From Alphaproteobacteria bacterium (GTDB lineage: Bacteria; Pseudomonadota; Alphaproteobacteria; Paracaedibacterales; CAIOTO01): 20,964 nt of DNA. Shown here one piece after another: positions 14,495 through 20,964 of this stretch. Made by a program: the position numbers and the translations under genes. The notes under the pieces were generated by a model, which saw only the letters and a list, made by a program, of their open reading frames with translations, had not been told where the DNA came from and made no database searches. Position 1 is the stretch's first letter. The number at the start of each line of letters is the position of its first letter. The stretch covers positions 1 to 20,964 of the forward strand of contig JANRCF010000020.1 of the NCBI GenBank assembly GCA_030727085.1. Reading direction: 5' to 3'.

Positions 14495-15844
14495 TTAGAC
14501 AAGTGTCCCCTTTGAACGAGCCTTTTTAATAAGCCCTTCATATTGATGCGCAACCAAATGTGATTGAACTTGTCCAATCGTATCTATCGTTGTCGTTACA
14601 ACAATCAATATACTCGTTCCACCAAAATAAAATGGCAGCGAAACTTGGGACAAAACAATTTCTGGCAAAATACAGATTGAGGCAAGATACAAAGCCCCCA
14701 CAACTGTTAGACGAGTCATTACGTAATCTATATATTCAGCAGTTTGCGCACCGGGACGAATACCAGGAATATAACTGCCTGATTTTCTCAAATTTTCTGC
14801 GGTCTCTGCTGGATTAAACATAATCGCCGTATAAAAGAATGCAAAAAAGATAATCATTGCGACAAAACAAAACATATAGACTGGCTGTCCATGCGCCATA
14901 ACGCCTGCAATCTTTGCCCAAATTGAATTTGGATCACCAGCACCGGCAAAACCAATAATCGTGGTTGGCATTAGCAAAATTGACGATGCAAAGATTGGAG
15001 GTATAACACCAGCACTGTTAATCTTAAGTGGCAAATGCGTTGATTGACTTGTGGCAGGCATGTTTGCAGCCATTTGGCGTTTTGGGTATTGTATAGGTAT
15101 CCGGCGCTGCGCCTTTTCCATAAAGACAATGTAGGCGATCACAGTCGCTACCATGATCAGTATACCCAATATGATAAAGGTCGATAAGGAACCTTGCTGC
15201 CCAAGTTGCAACGTTTGAATAAGTGCTTGCGGCAGGTTAGCAACGATACCTGCAAAAATGATAAGAGATGTTCCGTTACCGATACCACGTGATGTAATTT
15301 GTTCGCCCAACCAAACAACGAACATTGTACCGCCCGTTAGCGTAATGACTGTCGATAACCGAAAGAAGAAGCCAGGATCTATAACGGCTGAACCAGAATA
15401 ACCAGACATTTTTTCAAGTCCGATTGCGATACCGTAGCCCTGAATAACAGCCAAAAGAACTGTACCGTAACGTGTATATTGGTTTAACTTTTTACGACCA
15501 GACTCGCCTTCTTTTTTTAAAGCTTCAAGATGGGGTGAAATTGTGGTCATTAATTGAACAATGATGCTAGCCGAAATGTAGGGCATGATGTTCAAAGAGA
15601 AAATTGTCATACGCCCAATTGCACCACCAGAAAACATATCCAAAATACCAAGGATACCGCCTGAGTGCGATCGCGTAAATTCTTCAATAATAAGTGGGTT
15701 TATCCCTGGAATAGTAATATATGTCCCCAAGCGAAAAATGATGAGTGCACCAAGCGTAAACATGATACGCTTTTTGAGATCTTCAGCTTTCGAAAACGAA
15801 GCGAATGAAATTCCTGATGCGAGTTGCTCAATTGCTGAGGACAT
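14495..15844 (-). CDS. secY: SecY, core subunit of the protein translocon
   Basis: 449-residue inner-membrane channel with the expected ten membrane helices. The cytoplasmic N-terminus leads into helix 1 (about 26-46). The plug and helix 2 region (about 62-100, G-G-I-L-G-I-L-D-M-F-S-G-G) follows, and the C-terminal cytoplasmic end is Y-E-G-L-I-K-K-A-R. The loop P-K-R-Q-M-A-A-N (about 254-261) fits the SecA/ribosome-binding region. SecY that is not bound by its partners is a known FtsH substrate, which relates it to the HflKC pair in this window. It lies 12 bases after rplO. Confidence 0.98.
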   Translation of the reverse strand: MSSAIEQLASGISFASFSKAEDLKKRIMFTLGALIIFRLGTYITIPGINPLIIEEFTRSHSGGILGILDMFSGGAIGRMTIFSLNIMPYISASIIVQLMTTISPHLEALKKEGESGRKKLNQYTRYGTVLLAVIQGYGIAIGLEKMSGYSGSAVIDPGFFFRLSTVITLTGGTMFVVWLGEQITSRGIGNGTSLIIFAGIVANLPQALIQTLQLGQQGSLSTFIILGILIMVATVIAYIVFMEKAQRRIPIQYPKRQMAANMPATSQSTHLPLKINSAGVIPPIFASSILLMPTTIIGFAGAGDPNSIWAKIAGVMAHGQPVYMFCFVAMIIFFAFFYTAIMFNPAETAENLRKSGSYIPGIRPGAQTAEYIDYVMTRLTVVGALYLASICILPEIVLSQVSLPFYFGGTSILIVVTTTIDTIGQVQSHLVAHQYEGLIKKARSKGTLV

Positions 15845-15856
15845 ATATTTGTTTCC

Positions 15857-16321
15857 TTATTCCATTTCGAGAGTAATACCAGCCTTCGACGCTATTTCCT
15901 TAGCCTTGGAAGTAGCACGCGTAACAGCTAGCGTTATTTTGGCCTTTGGTTCACCATTACCTAGTAAACTTAGCACGCGAACTTTGTGTTGCACAAGGTC
16001 TTGATTCTTTAAAAATTCAAGATCAATGCGATCGCCCGCTTTAATGGATCCATTATCAATCATCACATTGATCATGTTGAAATCAATTTCAGCCATTGGC
16101 AATGCATGAATGTTTTTAAATCCACGCTTTGGTAAACGACGATAGAGTGGCGTTTGACCGCCTTCAAAACCGTTCATCGCGCAACCATTACGTGCAGTTT
16201 GTCCTTTTCCACCACGGCCAGATGTCTTACCAAGACCAGATCCAAGACCACGACCAACAAGCTTGCGTACTGTACGTGCGCCCTTGTTATCTGTTATTTC
16301 ATTTATACGAAATTGTTGCAT
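15857..16321 (-). CDS. rplO: Ribosomal protein L15
   Basis: 154-residue large-subunit assembly protein. The glycine-rich N-terminal tail (G-R-G-L-G-S-G-L-G-K-T-S-G-R-G-G-K-G-Q) and F-E-G-G-Q-T-P-L-Y-R-R-L-P-K-R-G-F are family signatures, followed by the globular C-terminal domain. Two bases separate it from rpmD, and secY follows directly, the standard spc order. Confidence 0.99.
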   Translation of the reverse strand: MQQFRINEITDNKGARTVRKLVGRGLGSGLGKTSGRGGKGQTARNGCAMNGFEGGQTPLYRRLPKRGFKNIHALPMAEIDFNMINVMIDNGSIKAGDRIDLEFLKNQDLVQHKVRVLSLLGNGEPKAKITLAVTRATSKAKEIASKAGITLEME

Positions 16322-16323
16322 GA

Positions 16324-16530
16324 TTAATTCTCGAGAATTTCTACCATGTGCGCAGCTTTAATTAAAAGGCCACGTACACCTGGTGTATCTTGGAGTTCAC
16401 GAACTCGGTTCATCTTACCCAAACCCAATCCCTTAAGGTATTCACGTTGAACAGCTTCACGACGTTGTGGGCTGGCAATTTGCTTCACTGTGATTGTGTT
16501 TGGAGTTTGTTTTTGCTTTTTTTCAGCCAT
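16324..16530 (-). CDS. rpmD: Ribosomal protein L30
   Basis: 68 residues, a little longer than the roughly 60 of many L30 proteins because of a Lys/Gln-rich N-terminal extension (1-11). The core has T-I-T-V-K-Q-I-A-S, L-G-L-G-K-M-N-R and D-T-P-G-V-R-G-L-L-I-K, the expected pattern. Two bases after rpsE. Confidence 0.97.
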   Translation of the reverse strand: MAEKKQKQTPNTITVKQIASPQRREAVQREYLKGLGLGKMNRVRELQDTPGVRGLLIKAAHMVEILEN

Positions 16531-16532
16531 GA

Positions 16533-17099
16533 TTATTCACCTTTCGCTTCTTCTTTAGAAACGATCTTTGCACCAGTATTTTCACGGCGCGCTACAATTT
16601 CACCTAGCTTTTTACCAAGCTTATTTGCAACTGAACGCGGTGAATTTACTGATCGTAGTGCATCAAACGTAGCACGTACCATATTATGGTAGTTTGTACT
16701 TCCCACTGATTTACTCACAACATCATGAAGACCTAGGGCTTCAAATACTGCGCGCATTGGGCCGCCTGCAATAACGCCCGTACCAGCCGGAGCTGAACGC
16801 AAGAAAACTTCACCTGCCCCATCACGACCGCGTACATCATGGTGTAATGTACGACCTTCACGCAATGGTACGCGAATCATAGTCTTTTTTGCCTTATCAA
16901 CTGCTTTTTTAACAGCATCAGGAACTTCACGTGCTTTGCCAGATGCAAAACCAACGCGACCCTTACCGTCACCTACAATTACAAGTGCTGAAAAGCGGAG
17001 AATCTTACCACCTTTAACAACCTTTGTAACACGACGAACGCTAACGAGCTTTTCTACAAACTGCTCGTCACCACGTTGCTCTGATGTATTTCGTGCCAT
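16533..17099 (-). CDS. rpsE: Ribosomal protein S5
   Basis: 188-residue small-subunit protein at the mRNA entry, involved in decoding accuracy. The double-stranded-RNA-binding half carries V-V-K-G-G-K-I-L-R-F-S-A-L-V-I-V-G-D-G (29-47). The C-terminal half has A-P-A-G-T-G-V-I-A-G-G-P-M-R and S-x-N-Y-H-N-M-V-R-A-T. A charged C-terminal tail follows residue 170. Complete. Confidence 0.99.
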   Translation of the reverse strand: MARNTSEQRGDEQFVEKLVSVRRVTKVVKGGKILRFSALVIVGDGKGRVGFASGKAREVPDAVKKAVDKAKKTMIRVPLREGRTLHHDVRGRDGAGEVFLRSAPAGTGVIAGGPMRAVFEALGLHDVVSKSVGSTNYHNMVRATFDALRSVNSPRSVANKLGKKLGEIVARRENTGAKIVSKEEAKGE

Positions 17100-17110
17100 A
17101 TCTATCTACC

Positions 17111-17473
17111 TTAAAAAACTAAGCCGTTTTCGCGAGCGCTTTCAGCCAATGCCTGAATACGTCCGTGATAAAGGAAACCAGAACGATCAAAAACGACTTC
17201 TGTTATTCCCTTTTCCTTCGCGACTGTTGCTAACATTTTACCAACAAGGGTTGCTGCTTCTTTTGTTCCACCCGATTTTACTGCTGACTTAATTTCTTTT
17301 GAAAGAGTCGATGCAGCAGCGATTGTAACCGAATTTTTATCATCAATAATCTGAGCATACATATGCTGATTTGTACGATGCACTGTCAATCGAAGACGGC
17401 CTGCTGAAACTAAACGAATTTTAGTACGTTGACGCTGTTTTCTACGTTGACGAAGTTCTACGGAAGTTATCAT
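17111..17473 (-). CDS. rplR: Ribosomal protein L18
   Basis: 120-residue 5S rRNA-binding protein of the central protuberance. It has an Arg-rich N-terminus, R-L-T-V-H-R-T-N-Q-H-M-Y-A-Q-I-I-D-D, and the C-terminus F-D-R-S-G-F-L-Y-H-G-R-I-Q-A-L-A-E-S-A-R-E-N-G-L. Its ATG overlaps the stop of rplF by one base (TAATG), which implies translational coupling. Confidence 0.99.
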   Translation of the reverse strand: MITSVELRQRRKQRQRTKIRLVSAGRLRLTVHRTNQHMYAQIIDDKNSVTIAAASTLSKEIKSAVKSGGTKEAATLVGKMLATVAKEKGITEVVFDRSGFLYHGRIQALAESARENGLVF

Positions 17474-18006
17474 TATTTTTTCTTCCCTTCTTTTCTAACT
17501 ACATACTCATTTTCACGGATAACACCTTTGCCCTTGTATGGCTCAGGTTTCCTGTAATTACGAATTTCTGCAGCAATCTGACCAACTGTCTGCTTACTTG
17601 AACCAGTAATTGCAATTTCAGTTGGCTTCTCACATTTAGCTGTTATACCCGCAGGTAAATCATAAACAACGTCATGGCTAAAACCAAGTTGAAGTGTGAT
17701 TTTATTACCAGCAACACTTGCTCTGTAACCAACACCAACAAGTGCAAGGTTTACTGTGAAGCCTGCGCTTACACCCTTCACCATGTTTGCTACTGTACGT
17801 TGAGCAGTACCCCAAAGCGAGCGAACACGCATTGACTGGTCTTTTGGTTGCAACTTAATGTTGTTATCTGTTTTTTCGCATAGCACACACTCAGGAAGTG
17901 TGTATGATTCAGTACCAAATTTGCCTTTTACAGTCAAACGACCATTGTCATTTGCTAAAGTAACATCATTTGGTAATACGATTTCGTTTTTGCCGACGCG
18001 TGACAT
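17473..18006 (-). CDS. rplF: Ribosomal protein L6
   Basis: 177-residue protein of the factor-binding side of the large subunit, built from two repeated domains. M-S-R-V-G-K-N-E-I at the start, G-V-G-Y-R-A-S-V at 92-99 and R-K-P-E-P-Y-K-G-K-G near the end are family signatures. The last segment reads R-E-N-E-Y-V-V-R-K-E-G, slightly different from the usual Y-x-x-E. AGGAGG precedes the ATG. Confidence 0.99.
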   Translation of the reverse strand: MSRVGKNEIVLPNDVTLANDNGRLTVKGKFGTESYTLPECVLCEKTDNNIKLQPKDQSMRVRSLWGTAQRTVANMVKGVSAGFTVNLALVGVGYRASVAGNKITLQLGFSHDVVYDLPAGITAKCEKPTEIAITGSSKQTVGQIAAEIRNYRKPEPYKGKGVIRENEYVVRKEGKKK

Positions 18007-18018
18007 AATTGATTCCTC

Positions 18019-18417
18019 CTAGAATACAGAACAGATCAATTCGCCACCCATATTCAACTGTCGCGCCTGTACATCAGACATGATGCCTTGCGACGTTGAT
18101 AGGATATTGATACCAAGACCGTTTGCGATTGGCTTAATGTCTGAAACAGCGACATAAACACGACGACCTGGTTTTGATTTGCGTTCGATAGTTGTAATAA
18201 CAGGGTTGCCTTCATAATATTTCAATTCAACATTAATAAGGTCTATGCCTGGGCGAACGTTAGAACGTGAAAAACCACGAATGTAACCTTCAGATTGAAG
18301 AACGCTAAGTATTGCTTCTTTTTCTTTTGATGCGGGCATGCTAACTGTTTGCTTCTGCGCTCTATGTGCATTGCGTATACGAGTCAACATATCGCTAATT
18401 GGATCAGTTATTGTCAT
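18019..18417 (-). CDS. rpsH: Ribosomal protein S8
   Basis: 132-residue primary 16S rRNA-binding protein. M-T-I-T-D-P-I-S-D-M-L-T-R-I-R-N-A at the start and S-T-S-Q-G-I-M-S-D-V-Q-A-R near the end are diagnostic. In enterobacteria S8 also represses its own operon by binding the mRNA at the rplE start; see the rplX-rplE gap. One base separates it from rpsN. Confidence 0.99.
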   Translation of the reverse strand: MTITDPISDMLTRIRNAHRAQKQTVSMPASKEKEAILSVLQSEGYIRGFSRSNVRPGIDLINVELKYYEGNPVITTIERKSKPGRRVYVAVSDIKPIANGLGINILSTSQGIMSDVQARQLNMGGELICSVF

Positions 18418-18418
18418 T

Positions 18419-18724
18419 TTACCAACTCGCCTTCGTGATGCCTGGAATTAAACCCTGGTTACCGAGCTCACGCAATGCAATACGTGAAACTTGAAACTTA
18501 CGATAATAGCCACGTGCGCGCCCCGTTAATTCACAACGATTGCGAACGCGTGTAGCCGATGAATTTCGCGGCATTTCAGCTAATTTATGAACAGCTGCAA
18601 TTCGATCTTCGAATGAAGCTTGCTTATCATTAACGATTGCCGACAATGTTGCACGTGAAGCTAATTTAGAAGCTACTGTGCGACGTCGTTTTAAGTTATT
18701 CTCTATAGAACTTTTCTTTGCCAT
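18419..18724 (-). CDS. rpsN: Ribosomal protein S14, long zinc-free form
   Basis: 101-residue head protein of the small subunit. Only one Cys (R-N-R-C-E-L-T-G-R-A-R-G-Y-Y-R-K) stands where zinc-binding S14 proteins have a C-x2-C pair, so this is the long form that needs no zinc, matching the zinc-free L36 in the window. The C-terminus G-L-I-P-G-I-T-K-A-S-W is standard. Confidence 0.99.
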   Translation of the reverse strand: MAKKSSIENNLKRRRTVASKLASRATLSAIVNDKQASFEDRIAAVHKLAEMPRNSSATRVRNRCELTGRARGYYRKFQVSRIALRELGNQGLIPGITKASW

Positions 18725-18734
18725 TTTTCAGTCC

Positions 18735-19274
18735 TTAGCGTGTAAAAGGGAAGTTCATGGCTTTTAGCAGCGCTAAAGCCTCTGTATCATTTTGTGCCGT
18801 TGTACAAACAGTAACATCAAAACCACGAACTTTATCAACTTTATCATAGTTGATTTCTGGAAATACAATTTGCTCTTTGATACCCAAAGAATAATTACCT
18901 TTTCCATCAAAACTACGACTTGATAATCCACGGAAGTCACGAATACGTGGCATTGCTATATTGATCAAGCGATCAAGAAACTCATACATACGATCATTGC
19001 GCAAAGTTACCTTCGCTCCAATCGACATACCTTCACGCAGTTTAAAACCTGCTATTGATTTTTTTGCTTTTGTGATAACGGGTTTTTGACCTGCGATTGA
19101 CATTAGGTCATCAACTGCAAATAGCAATTTCTTACTATCACTTACTGCCTCACCAACACTCATATTGATGACAACTTTTGTAACACGCGGCAAGCGCATT
19201 ACATTATCAAGACCTAACTCTTTCATGAGCTGTGGTCTGATTTCTTTTTCATATTTTAACTTTAAGCCAGTCAT
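18735..19274 (-). CDS. rplE: Ribosomal protein L5
   Basis: 179-residue 5S rRNA-binding protein of the central protuberance that also touches the P-site tRNA. Family signatures include L-P-R-V-T-K-V-V-I-N-M-S-V-G-E-A, R-D-F-R-G-L-S-S-R-S-F-D-G-K-G-N-Y-S-L-G-I-K-E-Q and the C-terminal F-P-F. Its start has only a weak purine run upstream and is preceded by the longest gap within the ribosomal operon (50 bases). Confidence 0.99.
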   Translation of the reverse strand: MTGLKLKYEKEIRPQLMKELGLDNVMRLPRVTKVVINMSVGEAVSDSKKLLFAVDDLMSIAGQKPVITKAKKSIAGFKLREGMSIGAKVTLRNDRMYEFLDRLINIAMPRIRDFRGLSSRSFDGKGNYSLGIKEQIVFPEINYDKVDKVRGFDVTVCTTAQNDTEALALLKAMNFPFTR

Positions 19275-19324
19275 AATACTTAACTTTCTTTACCTATGGC
19301 AAGCTTCTGGTCAATAATCAGTCT
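19275..19324 (-). promoter_or_regulatory. rplX-rplE gap, possible S8 autoregulatory site
   Basis: All other gaps from rpsC to rplQ are 30 bases or less. This 50-base spacer can form a short hairpin on the minus strand (CTTGCC with GGTAAAG) and a longer pairing CCAG with CTGG just after the rplE start. It lies where the E. coli S8 repressor site is found. I could not confirm the S8-binding internal loop. Confidence 0.3.
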
Positions 19325-19645
19325 TTATACAGGTTGCCCTGATTTTTTAAAGATCCTAATTTTTGTACCATCAGGGTTAACTTTAAATCCTACCTTTGAC
19401 GGAGCATCAGTAGATGGATCCAAAACAGAAACATTGGAAATATGTATTGGCAATGTTTTTGTTATTGATCCAGATGGATTCTGTTGACTTGGGCGAATGT
19501 GACGGGTGACTTGATTAATTCCCTCAACTATTACACGTGCTTCACTCAAAAGAACTTTTTGAACTGTACCACGACGACCCTTGTTTTTACCAGTAGTAAC
19601 CTGTACAAGGTCACCCTTTTTTATTTTAAAACGTAATTGTGTCAT
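19325..19645 (-). CDS. rplX: Ribosomal protein L24
   Basis: 106-residue assembly-initiator protein that binds the 5' part of 23S rRNA and sits at the exit tunnel. The KOW motif K-K-G-D-L-V-Q-V-T-T-G-K-N-K-G-R-R-G-T-V lies at about 9-28. Its ATG overlaps the rplN stop by one base (TAATG), indicating coupling. Confidence 0.98.
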   Translation of the reverse strand: MTQLRFKIKKGDLVQVTTGKNKGRRGTVQKVLLSEARVIVEGINQVTRHIRPSQQNPSGSITKTLPIHISNVSVLDPSTDAPSKVGFKVNPDGTKIRIFKKSGQPV

Positions 19646-20013
19646 TACAACACCTCTGGTGCAAGTGAAATAATTTTCATATAGCCTGCGCCACGCAATT
19701 CACGTGTCACTGGACCAAATATACGGCTACCAATTGGCTCGCCTTGCTTGTTAATCAAAACGGCTGCGTTTTGATCAAAAGCAATGAGCGATCCATCAGG
19801 ACGCTTAATGGCTTGGCGTGTACGTACAATAACGGCACGATGCACGTCTCCCTTTTTTACTTTGCCGCGTGGCATAACATCTTTAATGGAAACGACAATA
19901 ATGTCACCTACTGAAGCATAACGGCGCTTGGAACCACCAAGAACTTTAATGCAGAGAACTTCCTTAGCTCCGGAATTATCTGCAACGTCTAAACGACTTT
20001 CTGTTTGAATCAT
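19645..20013 (-). CDS. rplN: Ribosomal protein L14
   Basis: 122-residue protein at the subunit interface, near bridge B8. It starts M-I-Q-T-E-S-R-L-D-V-A-D-N-S-G-A-K, which is diagnostic. Further matches are G-D-I-I-V-V-S-I-K-D and F-D-x-N-A-A-V-L-I, with R-I-F-G-P-V-T-R-E-L-R near the end. Complete; 12 bases after rpsQ. Confidence 0.99.
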   Translation of the reverse strand: MIQTESRLDVADNSGAKEVLCIKVLGGSKRRYASVGDIIVVSIKDVMPRGKVKKGDVHRAVIVRTRQAIKRPDGSLIAFDQNAAVLINKQGEPIGSRIFGPVTRELRGAGYMKIISLAPEVL

Positions 20014-20025
20014 GTCTCAATCTCT

Positions 20026-20259
20026 CTACACACGGCCCTCAACAACCCATTTCTTAGACTTAGAAATTGGTGCTGATTCGATGATTCTAACGTTTTCACC
20101 CATTTTGTAAGCATTTGCTTCATCATGAGCGGCATATTTTTTATGCCTTTTAATATATTTCTTATATACAGGATGCATTATGTTGCTTTCTACACGAACA
20201 GTAACGGTTTTATCCGCTTTGTCGCTTACAACTACTCCCTGAAGTACTCGCCTTGGCAT
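20026..20259 (-). CDS. rpsQ: Ribosomal protein S17
   Basis: 77-residue OB-fold protein that binds 16S rRNA and helps early assembly of the small subunit. G-V-V-V-S-D-K-A-D-K-T-V-T-V and H-P-V-Y-K-K-Y-I-K-R-H-K-K-Y-A-A-H-D are the expected motifs. 16 bases after rpmC. Confidence 0.99.
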   Translation of the reverse strand: MPRRVLQGVVVSDKADKTVTVRVESNIMHPVYKKYIKRHKKYAAHDEANAYKMGENVRIIESAPISKSKKWVVEGRV

Positions 20260-20275
20260 GGCTTGCTCCCCTACC

Positions 20276-20470
20276 CTATGCTGACTGTTTCAGCTGATTA
20301 ATACGTGTCTTTATGCGCGCAACATCTTTACGAATACCACGCATACGATTCATATTTGTCTGTTGACCTGAAGCATTGAGAATACGCATATTCATTGCTT
20401 CTTTTTTTAGATCAACTGCTTTCTGATACAGCTCAGAAATAGTCAAATTTTTCATTTCATCAAATTTCAT
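20276..20470 (-). CDS. rpmC: Ribosomal protein L29
   Basis: 64-residue helical hairpin beside the polypeptide exit tunnel. The second half (N-R-M-R-G-I-R-K-D-V-A-R-I-K-T-R-I-N) is the conserved part. 17 bases after rplP. Confidence 0.97.
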   Translation of the reverse strand: MKFDEMKNLTISELYQKAVDLKKEAMNMRILNASGQQTNMNRMRGIRKDVARIKTRINQLKQSA

Positions 20471-20487
20471 GACTAACTCCGTCTGTT

Positions 20488-20898
20488 CTAGACTATTCGT
20501 TTAACAAATTTTGTTTGAATCGGAAGTTTTGCAGATGCAAGCGTAAACGCTACTTCTGCAATTTCAGGTGCAACACCCTCTAATTCAAACATGATACGAC
20601 CCGGTTTTACACGGCAAATCCAGAATTCCGGAGAACCTTTACCACTGCCCATACGGACTTCAGCTGGCTTCCTCGAGACAGGAACGTCTGGAAATATTCT
20701 GATCCAGACACGTCCAACGCGTCGAATGTGTCTTGTAATTGCACGTCGTGCTGCCTCGATTTGACGGGCAGTAATTCGTGCCGGCTCAAGAGCCTTTAAA
20801 CCATAGCTACCAAAGTTTAGCGTTGTACCGCCTTTGGCATCTCCGTGAATTTTACCTTTAAAGGCTTTCCGGAATTTGGTTTTCTTAGGTGATAGCAT
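20488..20898 (-). CDS. rplP: Ribosomal protein L16
   Basis: 136-residue large-subunit protein near the A site, needed for late assembly. M-L-S-P-K-K-T-K-F-R-K at the start and V-R-M-G-S-G-K-G-S-P-E-F-W at 81-93 are signatures. Arg82 corresponds to the arginine that is hydroxylated in E. coli L16. GAGG precedes the ATG, 16 bases after rpsC. Confidence 0.99.
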   Translation of the reverse strand: MLSPKKTKFRKAFKGKIHGDAKGGTTLNFGSYGLKALEPARITARQIEAARRAITRHIRRVGRVWIRIFPDVPVSRKPAEVRMGSGKGSPEFWICRVKPGRIMFELEGVAPEIAEVAFTLASAKLPIQTKFVKRIV

Positions 20899-20914
20899 AT
20901 CAGCCTCGAAATTT

Positions 20915-20964
20915 CTATTTGTTTACTATATATTCGGTTGTCTTTTTATCTTGTGCCATTGGGT
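20915..20964 (-). CDS. rpsC: Ribosomal protein S3, C-terminal end only (cut by the window edge)
   Basis: The last 15 codons before a TAG stop read P-M-A-Q-D-K-K-T-T-E-Y-I-V-N-K. P-M-A-Q-D is typical of the alphaproteobacterial S3 tail, and the position before rplP is standard for the S10 operon. The rest of the gene lies beyond the window. Confidence 0.85.
   Translation of the reverse strand, partial: PMAQDKKTTEYIVNK

Noticed and set aside
15585..16004. 139-codon plus-strand frame across secY and rplO
   Set aside because: It spans two conserved minus-strand genes and is a shadow.

Overview
This AT-rich window is housekeeping DNA of an alphaproteobacterium. The evidence is a short prolyl-tRNA synthetase without the editing insertion, adk between secY and rpsM, a 41-residue zinc-free L36, a DO-like protease directly after rplQ, and an hflK-hflC-htrA operon. 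The low GC content and these combinations suggest a host-associated lineage such as Holosporales or Rickettsiales. That placement is inference, because no rRNA gene is present.

Layout. 38-4932 (all minus strand): a secreted protein resembling DNA/RNA non-specific nucleases, proS, a SlyB-like glycine-zipper lipoprotein with its own terminator and a promoter bracketed by an inverted repeat, the Fe-S/P-loop ATPase Mrp, and an unrecognised small exported protein. 4933-5245 is a divergent control region with one promoter on each strand. 5246-9187 (plus strand) is hflK-hflC-htrA, ended by a strong terminator. 9188-9563 has no recognisable gene but holds a locally GC-rich, foldable block between two terminators that point into it. 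9564-9689 (minus) is rpmJ with a near-consensus promoter, and 9809-11527 (minus) is a second HtrA-type protease. 11585-20964 (minus) is the S10 end, spc and alpha ribosomal operons in the order rpsC(partial)-rplP-rpmC-rpsQ-rplN-rplX-rplE-rpsN-rpsH-rplF-rplR-rpsE-rpmD-rplO-secY-adk-rpsM-rpsK-rpoA-rplQ, very tightly packed.

How the genes fit together. The ribosomal block makes ribosomal proteins, the RNA polymerase alpha subunit, the SecY translocon and adenylate kinase. The plus-strand operon is an envelope protein-quality module: HflKC surrounds and restrains FtsH, and HtrA clears misfolded periplasmic proteins. A second, divergent HtrA sits at the end of the ribosomal cluster and faces the first.

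The most unusual stretch is 9290-9560. It contains two mutually exclusive or pseudoknotted stems, a ten-base perfect Shine-Dalgarno sequence and a 34-codon reading frame. I could not assign it to a known RNA family. I see no tRNA, rRNA, CRISPR array, insertion sequence or prophage gene in the window.
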